64,000 nt of DNA. It comes from Glossina fuscipes (lineage: Eukaryota > Arthropoda > Insecta > Diptera > Glossinidae). Under the pieces are notes generated by a model, which searched no databases, was not told the DNA's origin, and was given only the letters and a program-made list of their open reading frames with translations. The stretch lies in assembly GCF_014805625.2 (NCBI RefSeq), contig NW_023998564.1, positions 224,293 to 288,292 on the forward strand. The letters are read 5' to 3'. How positions within the stretch are numbered: position 1 is the first letter of the stretch; each line of letters opens with the position of its first letter. The position numbers were made by a program, and so were the translations under genes. Positions 1 to 12,500 of the stretch are shown here, piece after piece.

Positions 1-366
1 CTTAGAAAATTTATGTACTTTATGTACTTTACAGCGTCGTTGACTGCTACCTTTTGGCATCACCAACGGAAGGACAGATCGAACGTACTTTCAAAAACTA
101 ATTCTCAACAACGAAGGGAAAAACAAAAAAAAAAAAAAGGAAGAAAAAAAACAATTTAGGAACAATATTTTATTTTTCGTTAATGAACAGAATTCTATTA
201 AACATATATTGGTTGTCTTGACTATAAAAATGAGGTAGTAAACTCTAATAATTTTTTGTAATTGTAATGTTGGCTTCCTTCAAATTAAAGTATAAATACT
301 TAAAAAAAAAAGAAGAAAATTGTTTTCAATTAATTGCATGTAAAGCAAGCCGCTGAGTGAAAAACA
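1..366. other. Non-coding sequence upstream of FAM136A
   Basis: AT-rich sequence with two A-rich tracts (around 121-155 and 301-320). I see no coding segment here. It probably contains the promoter and 5' leader of the gene that follows, but I cannot point to a specific site. Confidence 0.5.
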
Positions 367-974
367 ATGCTAGACGAGCAGCGCAGACGAGTAGAAAAAG
401 CTGTGACCGATTTGATAAATGATTTATATAAGAGTCATTTAAGAAAAATGCAGGTTTTTTTTTACAAAATTCATGATTTAAACAGTTTTACAGATTTAAC
501 TATTTTTCTCAATTCAAACCTTTCATCTCTTGCCAGTCTGACATGCATTCGTGTGCTGTCCGTTGCTGCGATGATATAAGAAAACAACCACGTATGGACA
601 ATGTACAAAGTTGCATCGATGAATGTGCAACTCCCTTGCTAAAAGCCCAAGATTACATGCAACATGAATTGGGACAATTTCAAGTACGTTTGCAACGTTG
701 TGTGATGGTTAGTGTATATGCTTTACAAGGATTAACTATTATCTTATCTTGTTACTCCATCTATGCTCTGTCTCTCTATTCACAGCAATGCAATGAGGAC
801 GTACGCAGCCTAATCCCTAACAATACAAATGAAGCGGATATGGCGCGTTTTCGTAATCAGTTCGAACGTTGTACTATACAATGCGTTGATAAACATATAG
901 ATCTCATACCAAACATGATGAGAGCTATGAAATCTGTTTTATCAAGCGGTCCAAACGCTATGCGTCAGGCTTAA
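367..974 (+). CDS. FAM136A: FAM136A-like mitochondrial protein (DUF842), three exons
   Basis: Exons are 367-453, 537-707 and 786-974, with GT/AG introns of 83 and 78 bases, giving 148 residues. The joined product matches the FAM136A family (human about 138 aa) over its whole length. The N-terminal helix ends in RKMQ. Cysteine-bearing segments follow: HSCAVRCCDD, QSCIDECATP, LQRCVMQCNED and RCTIQCVDKHIDLIP. These paired Cys-x3-Cys motifs are typical of small disulfide-linked proteins of the mitochondrial intermembrane space. Both introns lie between codons, so the frame carries through unchanged. The start at 367 gives the family N-terminus. I see no damage and take it as a functional gene. 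The precise molecular role of the family is poorly known. Confidence 0.93.
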
Positions 975-1859
975 CGATTCCCCTTTTTATAATGTGATCT
1001 TTTAATCGATTTAAAATTAATTTGTTTCTATTTTTGCATTTTTTTGGTAAAAGATGTTGATGCTGTGGTCATTTAATTAAAATAAAAACTGGAAGGGAAA
1101 TAATTTAATAATTAATTTGATATTCGTTCGCCTTAGTATTTGTAAGTGGATGTAGTTATATCTCGTGTTTTCATCACGCAATAAACAACAGACAAGTAGG
1201 AAAGTTGCATTCGGTTGTGGAAGGATTCCTTAATCCCAGCATGTTCATGGTTGAGATTTACTTGGACGACTCTTTTTTTCGTTTTTATACATGCACTATA
1301 GAGTTATCCGTAGGAAACACGTAGAATGTTTAATGGCTGTACAATCAGTTATGAGCAATTAACAAAAAAAAAAAAAACTTTTTGGATTTGAAAGCAGAGG
1401 TGGTCTCATTTAGAGCTTAACTGCAGAAGCGTCCTTTAAGTGACATGGCTCGTTTTCAATACCAACTTGTGTACAAGAATTACCAATATTTTTGTCAAAT
1501 TTTTTCCATACGGCAATTTATAACGCAAAGCTTACACTTACACAGAATATTGAATCGATCCAAAATTGATCATGGGCGCCTCTTTCCATATGTCGCAAAT
1601 GTTTCGAAGAAAGTCATCCCTCGGTGGTGAGAATGAAAACTAACACAAAAAAATAAATCGAACTTTGAATGCTCATTAACTGAAACAAATCTGCTAGAGC
1701 CGCACAGTTGATCGTGGGTAACTTAATAGGTTGGTAAAAAGTATTTACCGAAGAAAAACATCCACTGCCCCTGGCAAATACATCTCCGACTTCCAATTTT
1801 GATGTCGACGGGAGGGCTAATTTGTTGATTAATTTCCAATAAAATTTCCTTTTTGTAGT
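975..1859. other. 3' flank of FAM136A, no gene seen
   Basis: AT-rich sequence with an A tract at 1363-1377. Short open frames occur here but none resembles a protein I know. Possible AATAAA-type signals near 1078-1086 and 1180 could serve FAM136A polyadenylation. Confidence 0.4.
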
Positions 1860-2450
1860 CATCGCCGAAAGATGAGGTGTATACTCATTTAGTCAGAACG
1901 TTCGCAACGCTCAAAAGGAAGGAGCAAAGATCCTATAAAGTATATGTCAAATCGGTCGAAGGACACGCCCACAGCATCGCGTAATATGAGAACACTTCCG
2001 TGTTTCAAAAGAAATAAAAATTGGGTTTCTACTCTTCACTCATAAACTCATAGTAAATATATGTACAAAACTTTGAAGGCATATTCTATTGGCGTTGCTG
2101 TAGTATTCGTGCACAAAAATAGAAAAAATTGACCACTTGACTTGACCAATATTATAGTATATCAAAATTTGATTATTTTTTCAATGCCTTTATAACAGGC
2201 AAAAACAAGCCTAAAAAATGCCATAAAGTGTGCAAATTTTTGGCCAGTTGCAGCCCTTGAATGTACTTAAACATCTCTGCCGGTTTGCGTAAGATTGTAC
2301 TATTTGCGGTAAACAATCTTCCATTAGCGAAAATGAAGAAATCGCTTAAAAAGTTGCAAACGAATTTGGAATTGAGCTAAATTTTTCAAAAGACACGCCT
2401 ACAACACCATCTAAGACAAAAGCTTTTATTTTGAAAATAGAACAAACCAA
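1860..2450 (+). repeat. Dispersed repeat family A, diverged copy (two modules)
   Basis: Contains landmarks shared with the copies at 3960-4440, 17440-17990 and 52270-52630: a 'gatgaggtgtatactcattt' start, 'gcaacgc', 'aaatcggtcgaaggacacgcc', 'gagaacac', and a 'gaaataaaaattgggttt' stretch. A second module at about 2300-2420 shares 'cattagcgaaaat' and 'agacacgcctacaacacc'. No coding capacity or clear terminal repeats were seen, so the element class is unknown. Confidence 0.65.
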
Positions 2451-2949
2451 CTGCGCCCGCTCGATATTATAGAATACGAGAATTTTGTCCTTTTACTTCT
2501 TTTCTAAATTATGGCGTCCTACTCGGCAAATAATTAACTCTAAATGCAAGTTGTGTTTTCCTTTGCCTCCCTCTCTTTCCGTCTCTCTGATCAAACCAAT
2601 CTCATCTATCTTGCGCGCTCTCTCTCTCTCCGTCTATCTTCTTCTCTCTATCTGTCTAACGCTGTTTCAGCAGTTTGCTTGTTTCTTATCGTTTCACCTT
2701 TTCACCCTTTTGCCTTATTATGAAATTGCACATTGCAAATGTGATCAACTATAACCAAATCCTCTTGTCTGTCCTGCAATTTTCTTTAAAAATCGAGAGC
2801 GGCTTTTTGATTTATTTTGATTTGGTATAAGCCTCGTTCAAAGTATGCAGAAAAAATTATTATCATACCCTACACCACGCGTCCCTTCATAAAGCAACGA
2901 AATTGTTATGCTTCCTAACGTTTGGGGAAAGCTTCTTTCATTGTGATCC
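2451..2949. other. CT-rich low-complexity stretch, no gene
   Basis: Positions about 2565-2710 are rich in ctctct tracts on the + strand. The open frame across them is a composition artefact of Leu/Ser codons. Confidence 0.5.
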
Positions 2950-3220
2950 ATTGTTTTTTTTTTACCTACCCCGCTTGGGGAATGTTAATTTTGTGCGGAT
3001 CCATCATTTACTATACCGATTTGAGCTTATCCGTCGACCTGCCCGTCTTGTGTTTTTGTGTTTAACCTACAGGCCGCAATTTTTAAAATATGAAATATGG
3101 TAGAGTAACGTGTTTTGGCTCAATTATAATCGCTATTGAAATTGGTTCGGATTAGATCACTTTTCCGATCGCCTCTCTTAAAACACCTCACTTCGAAAAG
3201 TCGTTATATGAATAGCTGTT
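2950..3220 (+). repeat. Dispersed repeat family B copy
   Basis: Shares an ordered set of landmarks with 19640-19990 and 59520-59870: 'ctgcccgtct', 'aggccgcaattt', 'gtagagtaacgtgttttgg', 'ttggttcggat', a run ending 'gatcactttt', and 'aaaagtcgttatat'. This order repeats in every long copy, so it is a true interspersed family rather than chance. No coding potential. Confidence 0.7.
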
Positions 3221-3577
3221 GGATGGTATATTTATTTAGTGTACGTATTTAACGGTAGGCCTACGATAAAGTTATTTATTGTTTTCATTGAGACATAAGT
3301 TGATAGCAAAAAAGCAAATACGTTCTTTTTGAATTAATTGAAAATTTGTTCTTAGGTCTTGGAAACGGTTTCTTTATTAAACTCACCATTAGATTGTGTA
3401 GTAAATGGCCCTATTGTTTCTGCGATTTTAGCTATTCCGTTGAAACCAAATTAAGATTAAAAAATTCGTTAAGAATCATCCGTATTTGTATGTTCTCTCT
3501 CTATATGTGTATATACATAGAATATATACATATATATTGTTCAAGGTGAGTTTTTATTTTTCTTGGAAAATATTTAT

Positions 3578-3790
3578 TTAGTCATCAATACGTACTTTAT
3601 CCCCTTCAAAGCAATCTTCCTTAGATATAATACACTTGTACCAGCGCTTTTTCTGATCCTCGAAGCACGTCCGATATGGCTCTGATGGAATGGCTCTTGC
3701 AGCGAAGCTTTTTTTATCCCCTTAACTGAGCTAAAACTCCGTCCTCTCATAGGTCTCTTCGCTTTTACGAAGAGAAAAAAGTCGCCGTTT
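3578..3790 (-). pseudogene. Mariner transposase fragment (C-terminus)
   Basis: The minus-strand translation reads GDFFLFVKAKRPMRG, then a stretch ending CFEDQKKRWYKCI, then CFEGDKVRIDD and a TAA at 3580-3578. This is the C-terminal end of mariner transposases: a DFFLFPKLK-like motif, then the W-x-KCI and YFEGD motifs. The segment before the DDF motif is D-F-F-L-F, which carries the third catalytic acidic residue of the mariner DD34D triad in intact relatives. Only the last quarter of the gene is present, so it is a dead fragment. Confidence 0.75.
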
Positions 3791-3862
3791 TGTCTTTGAC
3801 CAAATAATATACGTAGCGCACGAAATTTGAAGAGTCAGCTATTTTTTTCTTGAACATACATC

Positions 3863-3958
3863 GTATATATATATATATATATAAAACGCAAGACATATCT
3901 ATGAATAAATACACATATATAAATATATGCTTATTTTATATATATATATATATATATA
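3863..3958. repeat. (TA)n microsatellites
   Basis: Two TA runs, about 3864-3883 and 3936-3957, separated by AT-rich sequence. Confidence 0.9.
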
Positions 3959-3959
3959 C

Positions 3960-4440
3960 TTATTATATCCACCTCTGTAAGATGGGTGTGTGGTACTCGT
4001 CTTGTTTTTTGTCCCTATAATATATATTCTTGATCAGCGTGAAATTTGGAGTTGATTTGACCATGTCTGTCCGTTTACGTGTGTGTGTGTGTGTGTGTGT
4101 CTGTGCGCCTGAGTGGCGTGTGTTGTGGGCAGTCTCCTCGTCGCAAAAAAGAAAATATCGACTTCAAATTTGGTAGAAACATTGGAAGTTGTCGCACGCA
4201 GGTTGGTATTGAAAATCAGCCAAATTGTTTAGAGCAGAAGCGCGCAGTGGAGCGTAAACTGAACGCAACTCCGTTTCTTTTAACAATAATTTTTAGTTTT
4301 TTGCTCGTTACTCGGAATTTATTAAAGTTAGAAGGCCGAAACGTTGCACGTTTACTTTACGAAGCACTCTACTCTTTACGTAGAAGAATCGAAACAATCG
4401 ACCATGCCCGCATAAAGTTACGATAAGTTAAATTTAATTT
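3960..4440 (+). repeat. Dispersed repeat family A copy with (GT)n tract
   Basis: Has the family landmarks 'attcttgatcagcgtgaaat', a 'gtctgtccgttt' segment followed by a GT tract (4078-4101), 'gcagtctcctcgtcgcaaaa', 'atatcgacttcaaatttgg', and 'gcacgcaggttggtattga' before the shared 'aaatc' region. The open frame through it is incidental. Confidence 0.7.
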
Positions 4441-5675
4441 TTTTCATTTTTTTAAGGTGTTCTGCTTGTTATCATAAGGCAAACAAGACAGAATACTTAA
4501 AACTATTTTTTACACTCCTCAAATGAAGATATATTATCTGCATAAAAATGGGTTAATTTAACTTTCTTACTTGTGGGGCTATATCATCCTTAAATTTAGG
4601 CATAGTGGTGGCCAGCAAAGGTCATAAATAGCGGAAGGTGGGAAGACTATTAAGTTAGATTGTAATTTATATCAGCAGAAGATGAATTGAAAATTTCGTA
4701 TAGCGGTATTTATTTATAAAACAATGTAAAACTGTGCACTGTGTAACTCATGAAACCTGAAATTTTGCATTTTGAGGCACCTGGCGACTAATGTGAAATA
4801 AACAACTTTTTTAATTGAACTGTGCAGTGGTCAAAGTCTGTGATAAAAGTTTAAAAGGCAATCGAAACTCATGTGAAATGCGATCGGAAGAGACTGGCAC
4901 ATTCTCGACGCCCAATAAACACAGCTATTGCGCGAATGATTAATTTTGTAAATGAAATGCATGTGAATAACGACCGATCAGACTTTTGGCAAAATTTCTG
5001 AGGAAGTTCAGGAACATATACGTGGAAATAGCGCTTTGTTGGACTTGTGAAAATGGTTATTGTATTTTGCAAGCGGAATTTTCTTTGCTTCTCTCTCTCC
5101 TTTTCAGAGAATAAAATATATTTGGAAGGTCGTCTTGTTGCTAACTATAGAGTATCGTTTTTGAACAGCTTTAAGAAGAGCGTTTGACAGGAAAAGTCAA
5201 ACAAAAAATGAGGGTATTGGTTGTTTGGGATGTAAGAAGCATTATAGAAGATTAGACTAGAAGATAGGCTAATTGGATACAAAACTTCATAAAAGAAGAT
5301 TTTAATTATTTTTGGTCAAATTGCTTGCTTCGAAAAGATGTGCCTATGATATGCGATCGAATTGAAACAGTTACGTTATGACTTCTATGAGTTTTTTCAT
5401 GTGACAAATGTTTTTCGTTAAATAACGAAGTTCCATCAGAGGTTCCTCTTTGATACATTTGAAAAAAATGCACTGAGCTTAACAAGCAATATTTGAATGT
5501 AATGTAAATGGTTTTCTGCAAATTCTCTCATCCCAATTAACCTAAAAATAAATAGAAGCATGTCATTCTTTATTATTAATTTAGGTTTTATTTCTTATAT
5601 GTAATTTTAAAATATCAATTGCGATGCTTATCCCTAGGAAAGATTGTATGTACATTAAAAATATTTTGTAACAAA
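4441..5675. other. Intergenic sequence between repeat and CDO 3' end
   Basis: No recognisable coding segment or named repeat. Sequence is AT-rich. The cysteine dioxygenase mRNA probably ends within the part nearest 5676. Confidence 0.5.
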
Positions 5676-6478
5676 TTATTTATCATAAGTAACTTTTTGA
5701 CCATGTTTGCTCCAGAATGTCATAGTACATTTCACTCTTTGGCCTGAATTTTTTTCAAATACCGAACAACTATCAAATGGCGGACAATATAAATGTAATG
5801 AAACTGCAGTGTCCGAATGCGAAGTATTTTCTACACGATGCAATCCCAAGTTATCTAAAATACCAGAAAAAGAAATAATCCCTTGGATAATTTCAACCCT
5901 TAAATAAAAGAAAGAATGTTAATTTTACCATTTATATAAGCGACATCATTTAAAGACATGGTTCTCTGACCAATTTCATCTAAAGATTCCTGTCTTTCCA
6001 AATCACTTTCCATACTTGTTGTATTGCTCGTATTTCCTTCCGCAGCTGTACCAGTTGTCGTTGTGGTTGGCATGGCGTATCGAATTTCTCTTAGTTCACC
6101 TTTAAGCATTTTCATGAAGCAATGCGAATCCGAATGATCGTGAATAGTAGAACCGTGACCTTCACCCCAGCATAATATCATTAAATTAAATTTACCATTA
6201 CCCGTGTCGACTAGATTTCTTGTATATTTATAGCGATCAAATTTGGCAAATTTTTGCCATTCCTTTGGATTCGATTTATATGAAAGCATTAAATGATTTA
6301 CCATTTCAATGTTGACATAATTTGTGGAGAATTCTGCATATAGGGCTTGAATTAAATCGTTTAACGTTTCCACCGAAGGTCCGTATTTTAAAGGTTTTTC
6401 TATACCATAAAAATGACGCGTAGCCTCACGTAAATATTTTTCTTGATCAAGATCAGTATCGGTCTTCGACAAGGACAT
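5676..6478 (-). CDS. CDO1: Cysteine dioxygenase, two coding exons
   Basis: Coding exons are 6478-5929 and 5854-5676 with a 74-base intron, giving 242 residues. The enzyme oxidises L-cysteine to cysteine sulfinate in the cytosol, the first step of taurine and sulfate formation. The cupin iron ligands are all visible: His-x-His in STIHDHSD and the third His in LGLHRVEN. The cysteine of the Cys-Tyr cofactor is in SHCF and its tyrosine is in HLYCPPFD. The block FDRYKYTRNLVD followed by KFNLMILCWGEGH is nearly identical to the family. A Thr/Ser-rich insert between the cupin motifs (about residues 150-170) is extra compared with the mammalian protein. An intron acceptor at 6498-6497 precedes the chosen ATG, so a further 5' exon exists upstream and was not located. 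Confidence 0.95.
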
Positions 6479-9400
6479 TTTTAAACGTTCAAGAACCTGA
6501 AAATAACATTTTAACATTATATTAAATAATAATCACAATAATAATAATAATTATAACCTACAAATAAACGAGCAAATAAACTTTTCATGTGTGAAATAAA
6601 CAAATGTTGTAGAATTTTCTTAATCGAACCCGAACCTGATTTTTGTTTTCCTTTCTCTTCTCTTTATACATTAAAGTTAATGTCTGCGCACCAGCTTACA
6701 ATGAAATGCATTTTTCTATGCACCCACACATACACACATATATATATATGCTTATATATGCTTGTGTGTTTGTGTGTTGATATATACAGTTGCAATTTGA
6801 TAAGAATTAAAATAACATCATATTTTTCTTGATGTTACTCGGTTTGTTATCACAAATCACAAAAATATTAAAATTATTAAGCTTAAATATCAATTAAATT
6901 ATTAAATCTCAATAAAAGAGCAAAGGAAGAAGAAGAAAGCGAAATTATTCTCTTCGCTTATCAGTTAAAAATTGCGGTTAATTACGTATATATTTTTGAA
7001 AAACTTTTCAGGCCTAAAATATTTTATTCCCCCTCGCAGCATAGTTGAAATGTACAAAGATCTGAAGAGTTCAAGGTTATCTTTCAAGTCGAATCGTCAA
7101 ATAATATTAAAACTAAAATTATTATATCTCGCATTATACAATATTACCACGTGTGCCATAAGAATATTCTACAAGGTTTCTTTATGTTTGTGTTAATTTC
7201 GGCAAGAAAATTATTTCAGATACAATTTCGTTTAGAAACATTGAGTTTACAATAACAACATACAGTCAGATTTACGTGACGTTAATTAGCGTTTAAGTGC
7301 ATCTCCGTCAATTTCTTCTTCTACATAGCTACAAGAGAACTTGCTTGATTAATTATGCTCATTACTGGTGGTGTTTGGAAAACTTAGACAGCGGCCTATG
7401 GGAGAAGTTTGTACATCAGTTTAACCAGGTTAGCCATGTTTTTCCATTTTTTTTTTTTTTTTCAAATAGGGACCGACACAAACCAACACTTCAAAAGTGA
7501 ATTATATTTTTATTGTAAGGACTGTTGTGTTATGACGTAAAAGTGTGGGTAGGAGCGAAGCCGATGTATATGAAATATTCTGTTTTTACGTCGCAAACGT
7601 TACAAGCTGCTATGGTGGACAGTGAGTGGAGTTCGTTAAAAATTGTATAAACTCGCAACCAATATTATGTTCGCGTGTGATATCAAATTTCCATAAAAGT
7701 TGTTTCAACAATTAGTTAATTGATTCGGAGGTTATTTTCCATCTCCTTAGTCATTAAAGGTCTATCGGAATGGATGAAAGTTTCAATTTAATCGAGTCGT
7801 TAGACATTAACGAGGGAAGAAATCACAGTTTGTATAAATACATCTCACCAGGTCTTTCTCGTCATATGCCATCGCTTTCGAAACTTCACATCCTTTTTTT
7901 TTAACAACTACTCTATTGAAATGTAGTGCAAGAAAATAAAGAAAACATCGTAGTGACGCACAGTCCACCATTAAATACCGTACATTATTCTACAGGTATT
8001 TATATAACTACTTTGAAAATGAAGCGTGATTGGAAAGTGGTCGGAGAAGTGGCTCGATCCGAAAAAAATTGCAATGTTCACAATTCCTTGGCAAAGATTG
8101 CTAAGTAATAGTATTTCTGCTTTCTAAATTGATGCCAAAAATTAATTGCCGGGTTAATTTTTTGAATCCGACTATTATGTTTTTATTTGTTTTTAAGTAA
8201 ACTTTTCTTTTTTGTCACAAAACATTTTAGACTTGATCGTATCGTTCGATCATTAGCGTCTAAACTATAAGCGGTCTACTGATACAGCGAAATTAAAAGG
8301 AAATTGAATGATATTCTTTCACTCATGCAAATGCCGAGATAAATAATTTTTTCAAATAAATATCAGGCAATCCTGACATTGACCTTTTGTTTTTTTTTAA
8401 TTTTGACCGATAAGCATCAAGGCGGACGACGATTTTTCACTTATTTATTTATTGCTTATTGATTTTTTTTTTTTCAGCTAGATTACCGGAAGCGCCTTTC
8501 TTAACATATTTTATTTTTTTCTTCTAAATGATATTTTGTATAAAGATTGTAATTCTCCTAAAAAGTTCAGCTAAATATGTTAAATGATATCCAAGTCATG
8601 TTACATGTTCCGTAATAAGGCAAAGTAGATATGAATTAAAATCACATTTCCTTTCCTTCTCACTTAAAAATGTTCGATAACCGTTCATAACTAAATGGAA
8701 TGAATTCGTCTGTGATATGCCCAAGCATTACAAACACAGTAGACAGAAACTATTCATATGTTTTAACCAATAGTTTATGCATCACATTCGTTTAACACCG
8801 ATACTCCAAATAATATGCAATTAATTTCATAATAGTTCAAAAAGTGCAATACATTAATTTTTATATGTAAATTTCTTTCAATTTAAAAATAATAAAATTA
8901 GTTACCTGTCTGTCCACTAAAGAGAAAAAGAAATAATAAATTAATTATGCACTCACTTTAAAAATATAGATGTTGCACAAAGGAAATTGAAAACCTTGGT
9001 GTTGTGTTTTTTTTTCCTTTTTCGTCAAAGAAATTGAAAGTTCTTTTTTATTCACATAAAGAGAACTTGTTTGCGTTTACACGTTATGAACAATCAATGT
9101 TTGATTTAATATTAATTCCCAGTTTTCTATTATTCATGAATTTAACATCAAATGAACTGTTCTAAGCCTTCACACACAAAGAAAAAATCTAATAATGCGA
9201 AGTTAGTGTGGTGAATTTTTTTTTGTGCCGCACTTGTATATGTAAACAAATCACAAAAGAGCGCATCAGGACCATCTTCGTCAAGTGATCATTGGTCACG
9301 TTTTCTCCTGACTAACTAGCTTTCGTTTATCTATGTTATGCAGTTTGAAATGAGATTTGAATTTAAAAACGTCCACTTTGCAATAAAGACTAAAGATGAG

Positions 9401-9999
9401 GAAAGATTTATGGGAATCTCCAAGATATCAATTAGCCTCTAAGTGCATCATTATCAATTTCTTTTTCTACAAAGATGTAAATATTTCTTTGAATAATTAT
9501 ATTCGGTAATTCCCTCCCTTTTAAAACCTACGCGAAAATTCTTATATCTAGTTATGTAAAATATTATTAATTTTCTTATGAGTGCATCAATATTACATCA
9601 ATTAATAACTCTTCGGTCTGACACGAATATAATAAGACTGTTGGTAGACCCATATGATTTCTGGATAGTATTGGAGAAAGTTTGAAACCATGTTTATCAA
9701 AATTTCGTGACACTTTGACAGTAACCTTACAAATTAAGGACGTTTTTCTGACGCTATTTTTGTGCATTTTAGTGGCAAATCTGAATAAAATCTGCCTTTT
9801 TATGGGGAGAAAAAATAACGCACGCAAATATTAGCATGCGCTTAAAAAAAGTAACGGCCAACCTTCTCAGTCGAAAAAAGGAAATTCATGACAGGGGTTG
9901 CTAATTTTAAGCACAGTCGAATGGATATCGATAATGACGAATGCTCTGATCACTTGAATTCATCAATTATTCCGAAAAATTTAAGATAAATGGATCAAG
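6479..9999. other. Upstream region of CDO, no gene identified
   Basis: Starts with the splice acceptor of a CDO 5' exon (6498-6497, minus strand). An (AT)n run lies near 6737-6749. Poly-T runs occur around 7447-7462 and 8463-8476. None of the short frames resembles a protein family. The CDO promoter and 5' exon probably lie here but cannot be fixed by eye. Confidence 0.4.
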
Positions 10000-12339
10000 A
10001 AAGATCGAAAAGTGAAATTGTGTTAAAAGTATCACTACTGGCTCCAGGGCCAAATCAGTAGTTGGCCGACGAAAGCCGTCCAAAAAAGCGACCAAAAGAA
10101 CGCTGTCATTAAAGCAACTGTAACTTGTAAATTCGTGGCCAAAATGTCGTGATATTCGTTTGAAGGCTGGTACCGTACAGAAATCATATGGGTCTGTCAA
10201 CAGTGTTGCGATATTTACGTTGAACCGAATAATTACGTGACGTATTATATTTGCGGAAATATCAAACGCAAAATTATTGGTGATAAGATTTTATTTAAAA
10301 AAATCGATTGCGCAATAAAGGCATACAGTTAAATATATGTGAGCGTATCTGCAACATCAGCTCTAATGCATAAAGTGCATCCTCATCATCAATTTTCCCC
10401 TATGTATATACATAATTACCTTCATTACTCATTCCGTATACAAAATCTAGTCAAAAAAAGAGAAAAAAAAAAGAATTCAAAGCTTGAGCTTCTAGAACAA
10501 TTTAGCCAAGTTAGGTGCATTTGTTCATTCGTTTTTTTTTTCATAAAAGGATTAATGTAAATTGCGTGACATCTCTGATAAGATAATAGCGATTTATATG
10601 GAAGCAAAGCTCGAGTATATGGAAGGCTTTTCTTTTTCTTTATATGTTAAAATGTAGGAATTTTCATATGAACAGCGGTGGATGAAGAAAGAAAGGAGAA
10701 AATTATGCCGATAAACCAAAGCAGTAACGGCTTGCAATAATGCTTCCGCACTTCAATTTCAATGAAACACGAAACTAGTTTTCAAAAACCATCTCAGCAA
10801 AGTGTTCGAATTGCAACTGTTGCCAAGTCATCACGTGTTGTTAACAAAAAATTGATAATCAACTAAGTCACTTTTATAGGTAACCTATCTGTATCTTTAT
10901 AGTATAGTAATAACAAAAACAGCAACACCGACAATAACAAAAATAACAACAGCAAAAAATGGCAAAAAAAGCAACAACAATAAGCCCAAAAATAGGAATT
11001 TTGATATAAAAAAAAAGAAAAGAAGAAGAAAAACGAATAGTAATTTCTTGTAGGAAATATTGTGTTATTGTTATTTAATAATTTTAAGAACGTATTTATT
11101 TGATTTAATAGCCAGCCACATCAGATTTCATTGATTACGTCAGCTATTTCCTTTAACATCCTAATCATTGCATTAAAATCATGCAATGCACAATTTATTA
11201 AAAACAGATTAAAAGTCCACATTCGCAAACGTGCTTCAATCACCGAATGATTGATACATCCATACAATGACTATCTTTTCCAACGTCATCATTGGATTCA
11301 TTTACTACCGACTAGTTTTTAACAACTTTAAATTGTTCGATTATTGCACACGCTCTTAAACATAGTTTTCATAAGCATGTTCAGATATCTCTTGAACGCA
11401 TTTTCACCTTAGATTTGAATCGGAGCCAATCCAAAGTCGTCATTTAAGCTGAAATTTTTCATAAATGTTTTTATGATCGGAGTAACGTTTGAAAACTGAA
11501 AATTTACTTTTATTAATTTAATAAAATAAAAATATTTATTATTTATGTCAGCCAGGATGACGTCGAAAACTATCTCACGTATAAATATTGTTAATCCGAG
11601 TAAGAGGGTTCCGTATATATTTACGACATTGCAACATCTTTCCGCTCCTTTCTCGATTCTCTAAACATGACATCGGCATTGCAGGTGCGGTAAAATCGCG
11701 CTTATGACGACGTCAGGTCTATATCTTTAGATACGAATAATTGCGAGAACGAAATAAGAAGGTTCAATGAAAAAATAAGACAGAAGGTACACGAAAGCTC
11801 TCACTTAAAGGTCTCCTAAGGCATTTTAATTGGCAAAATGAGTGATATTTAGGAAATAGTTTGCAACAGGAATTTATTGATTTGAGATAATAGCATCGGA
11901 GCGATCAAAGATTCCCTTCAATGTTGTTTTTAAATGATCATCCGTTTGTGAAACTTTAAAAAATCTTTAAAAACAAATCCTCGACCCACTTCCAATATTT
12001 CTTAAAATATCAAAACAATTATTTTTGAGTATTGAAAAGACTTTCTATAAAGAGAGAAATCATTTTCTTTTTTAAATATTCCTCTCTTAGTTTTTTTGTT
12101 AAATATAAAAATTTTCCTTTTAAATGGGGTCGCTGCTGTTTACTTTTGAGCCAACATATATTGATGATAAATCTTGCATAAATTTATTCCAAATAATAGG
12201 TGAGAAGTCTATAACGGGACACGAATCTCCCCACCCATTATACCCTACACTAATCCACAGATATTTGGATAATAAACTTTCAAAAGAAGACTCCATATGG
12301 CAAGCGGACGCAATTTTTTTCAAACATTTTGATAAAATT
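10000..12339. other. Gene-poor AT-rich sequence
   Basis: Contains an AAC/GCAAC-rich low-complexity stretch at about 10905-10985. A segment near 10020-10200 weakly suggests a decayed transposase but is too short to assign. No gene seen. Confidence 0.4.
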
Positions 12340-12500
12340 TAATACACCGACGTGTTTTAGCCCAAGGATGAAAGCGATTGAAAATGGTTCAGAACTGATC
12401 ACTTTTATAACGACATGTTTTGAAATTTCGGTATGGATAAATGTAGGGTAGTAGGTAAGCAACTTAACAACGTTCCGTGCTTTTACTCGTTTTAATAGGA
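12340..12500 (+). repeat. Repeat family B, partial copy
   Basis: Contains 'acaccgacgtgttttagccc', 'aaggatgaa', 'attgaaaatggttcagaa' and 'gatcacttttataacg', the core order of family B. Overlapping open frames here are incidental. Confidence 0.6.

Noticed and set aside
2485..2754. 89-codon Leu/Ser-rich frame
   Set aside because: Produced by ctctct low-complexity sequence.
9576..10200. Possible decayed Tc1/mariner transposase
   Set aside because: Some positively charged helix-like pieces appear, but no transposase motif can be aligned with confidence.
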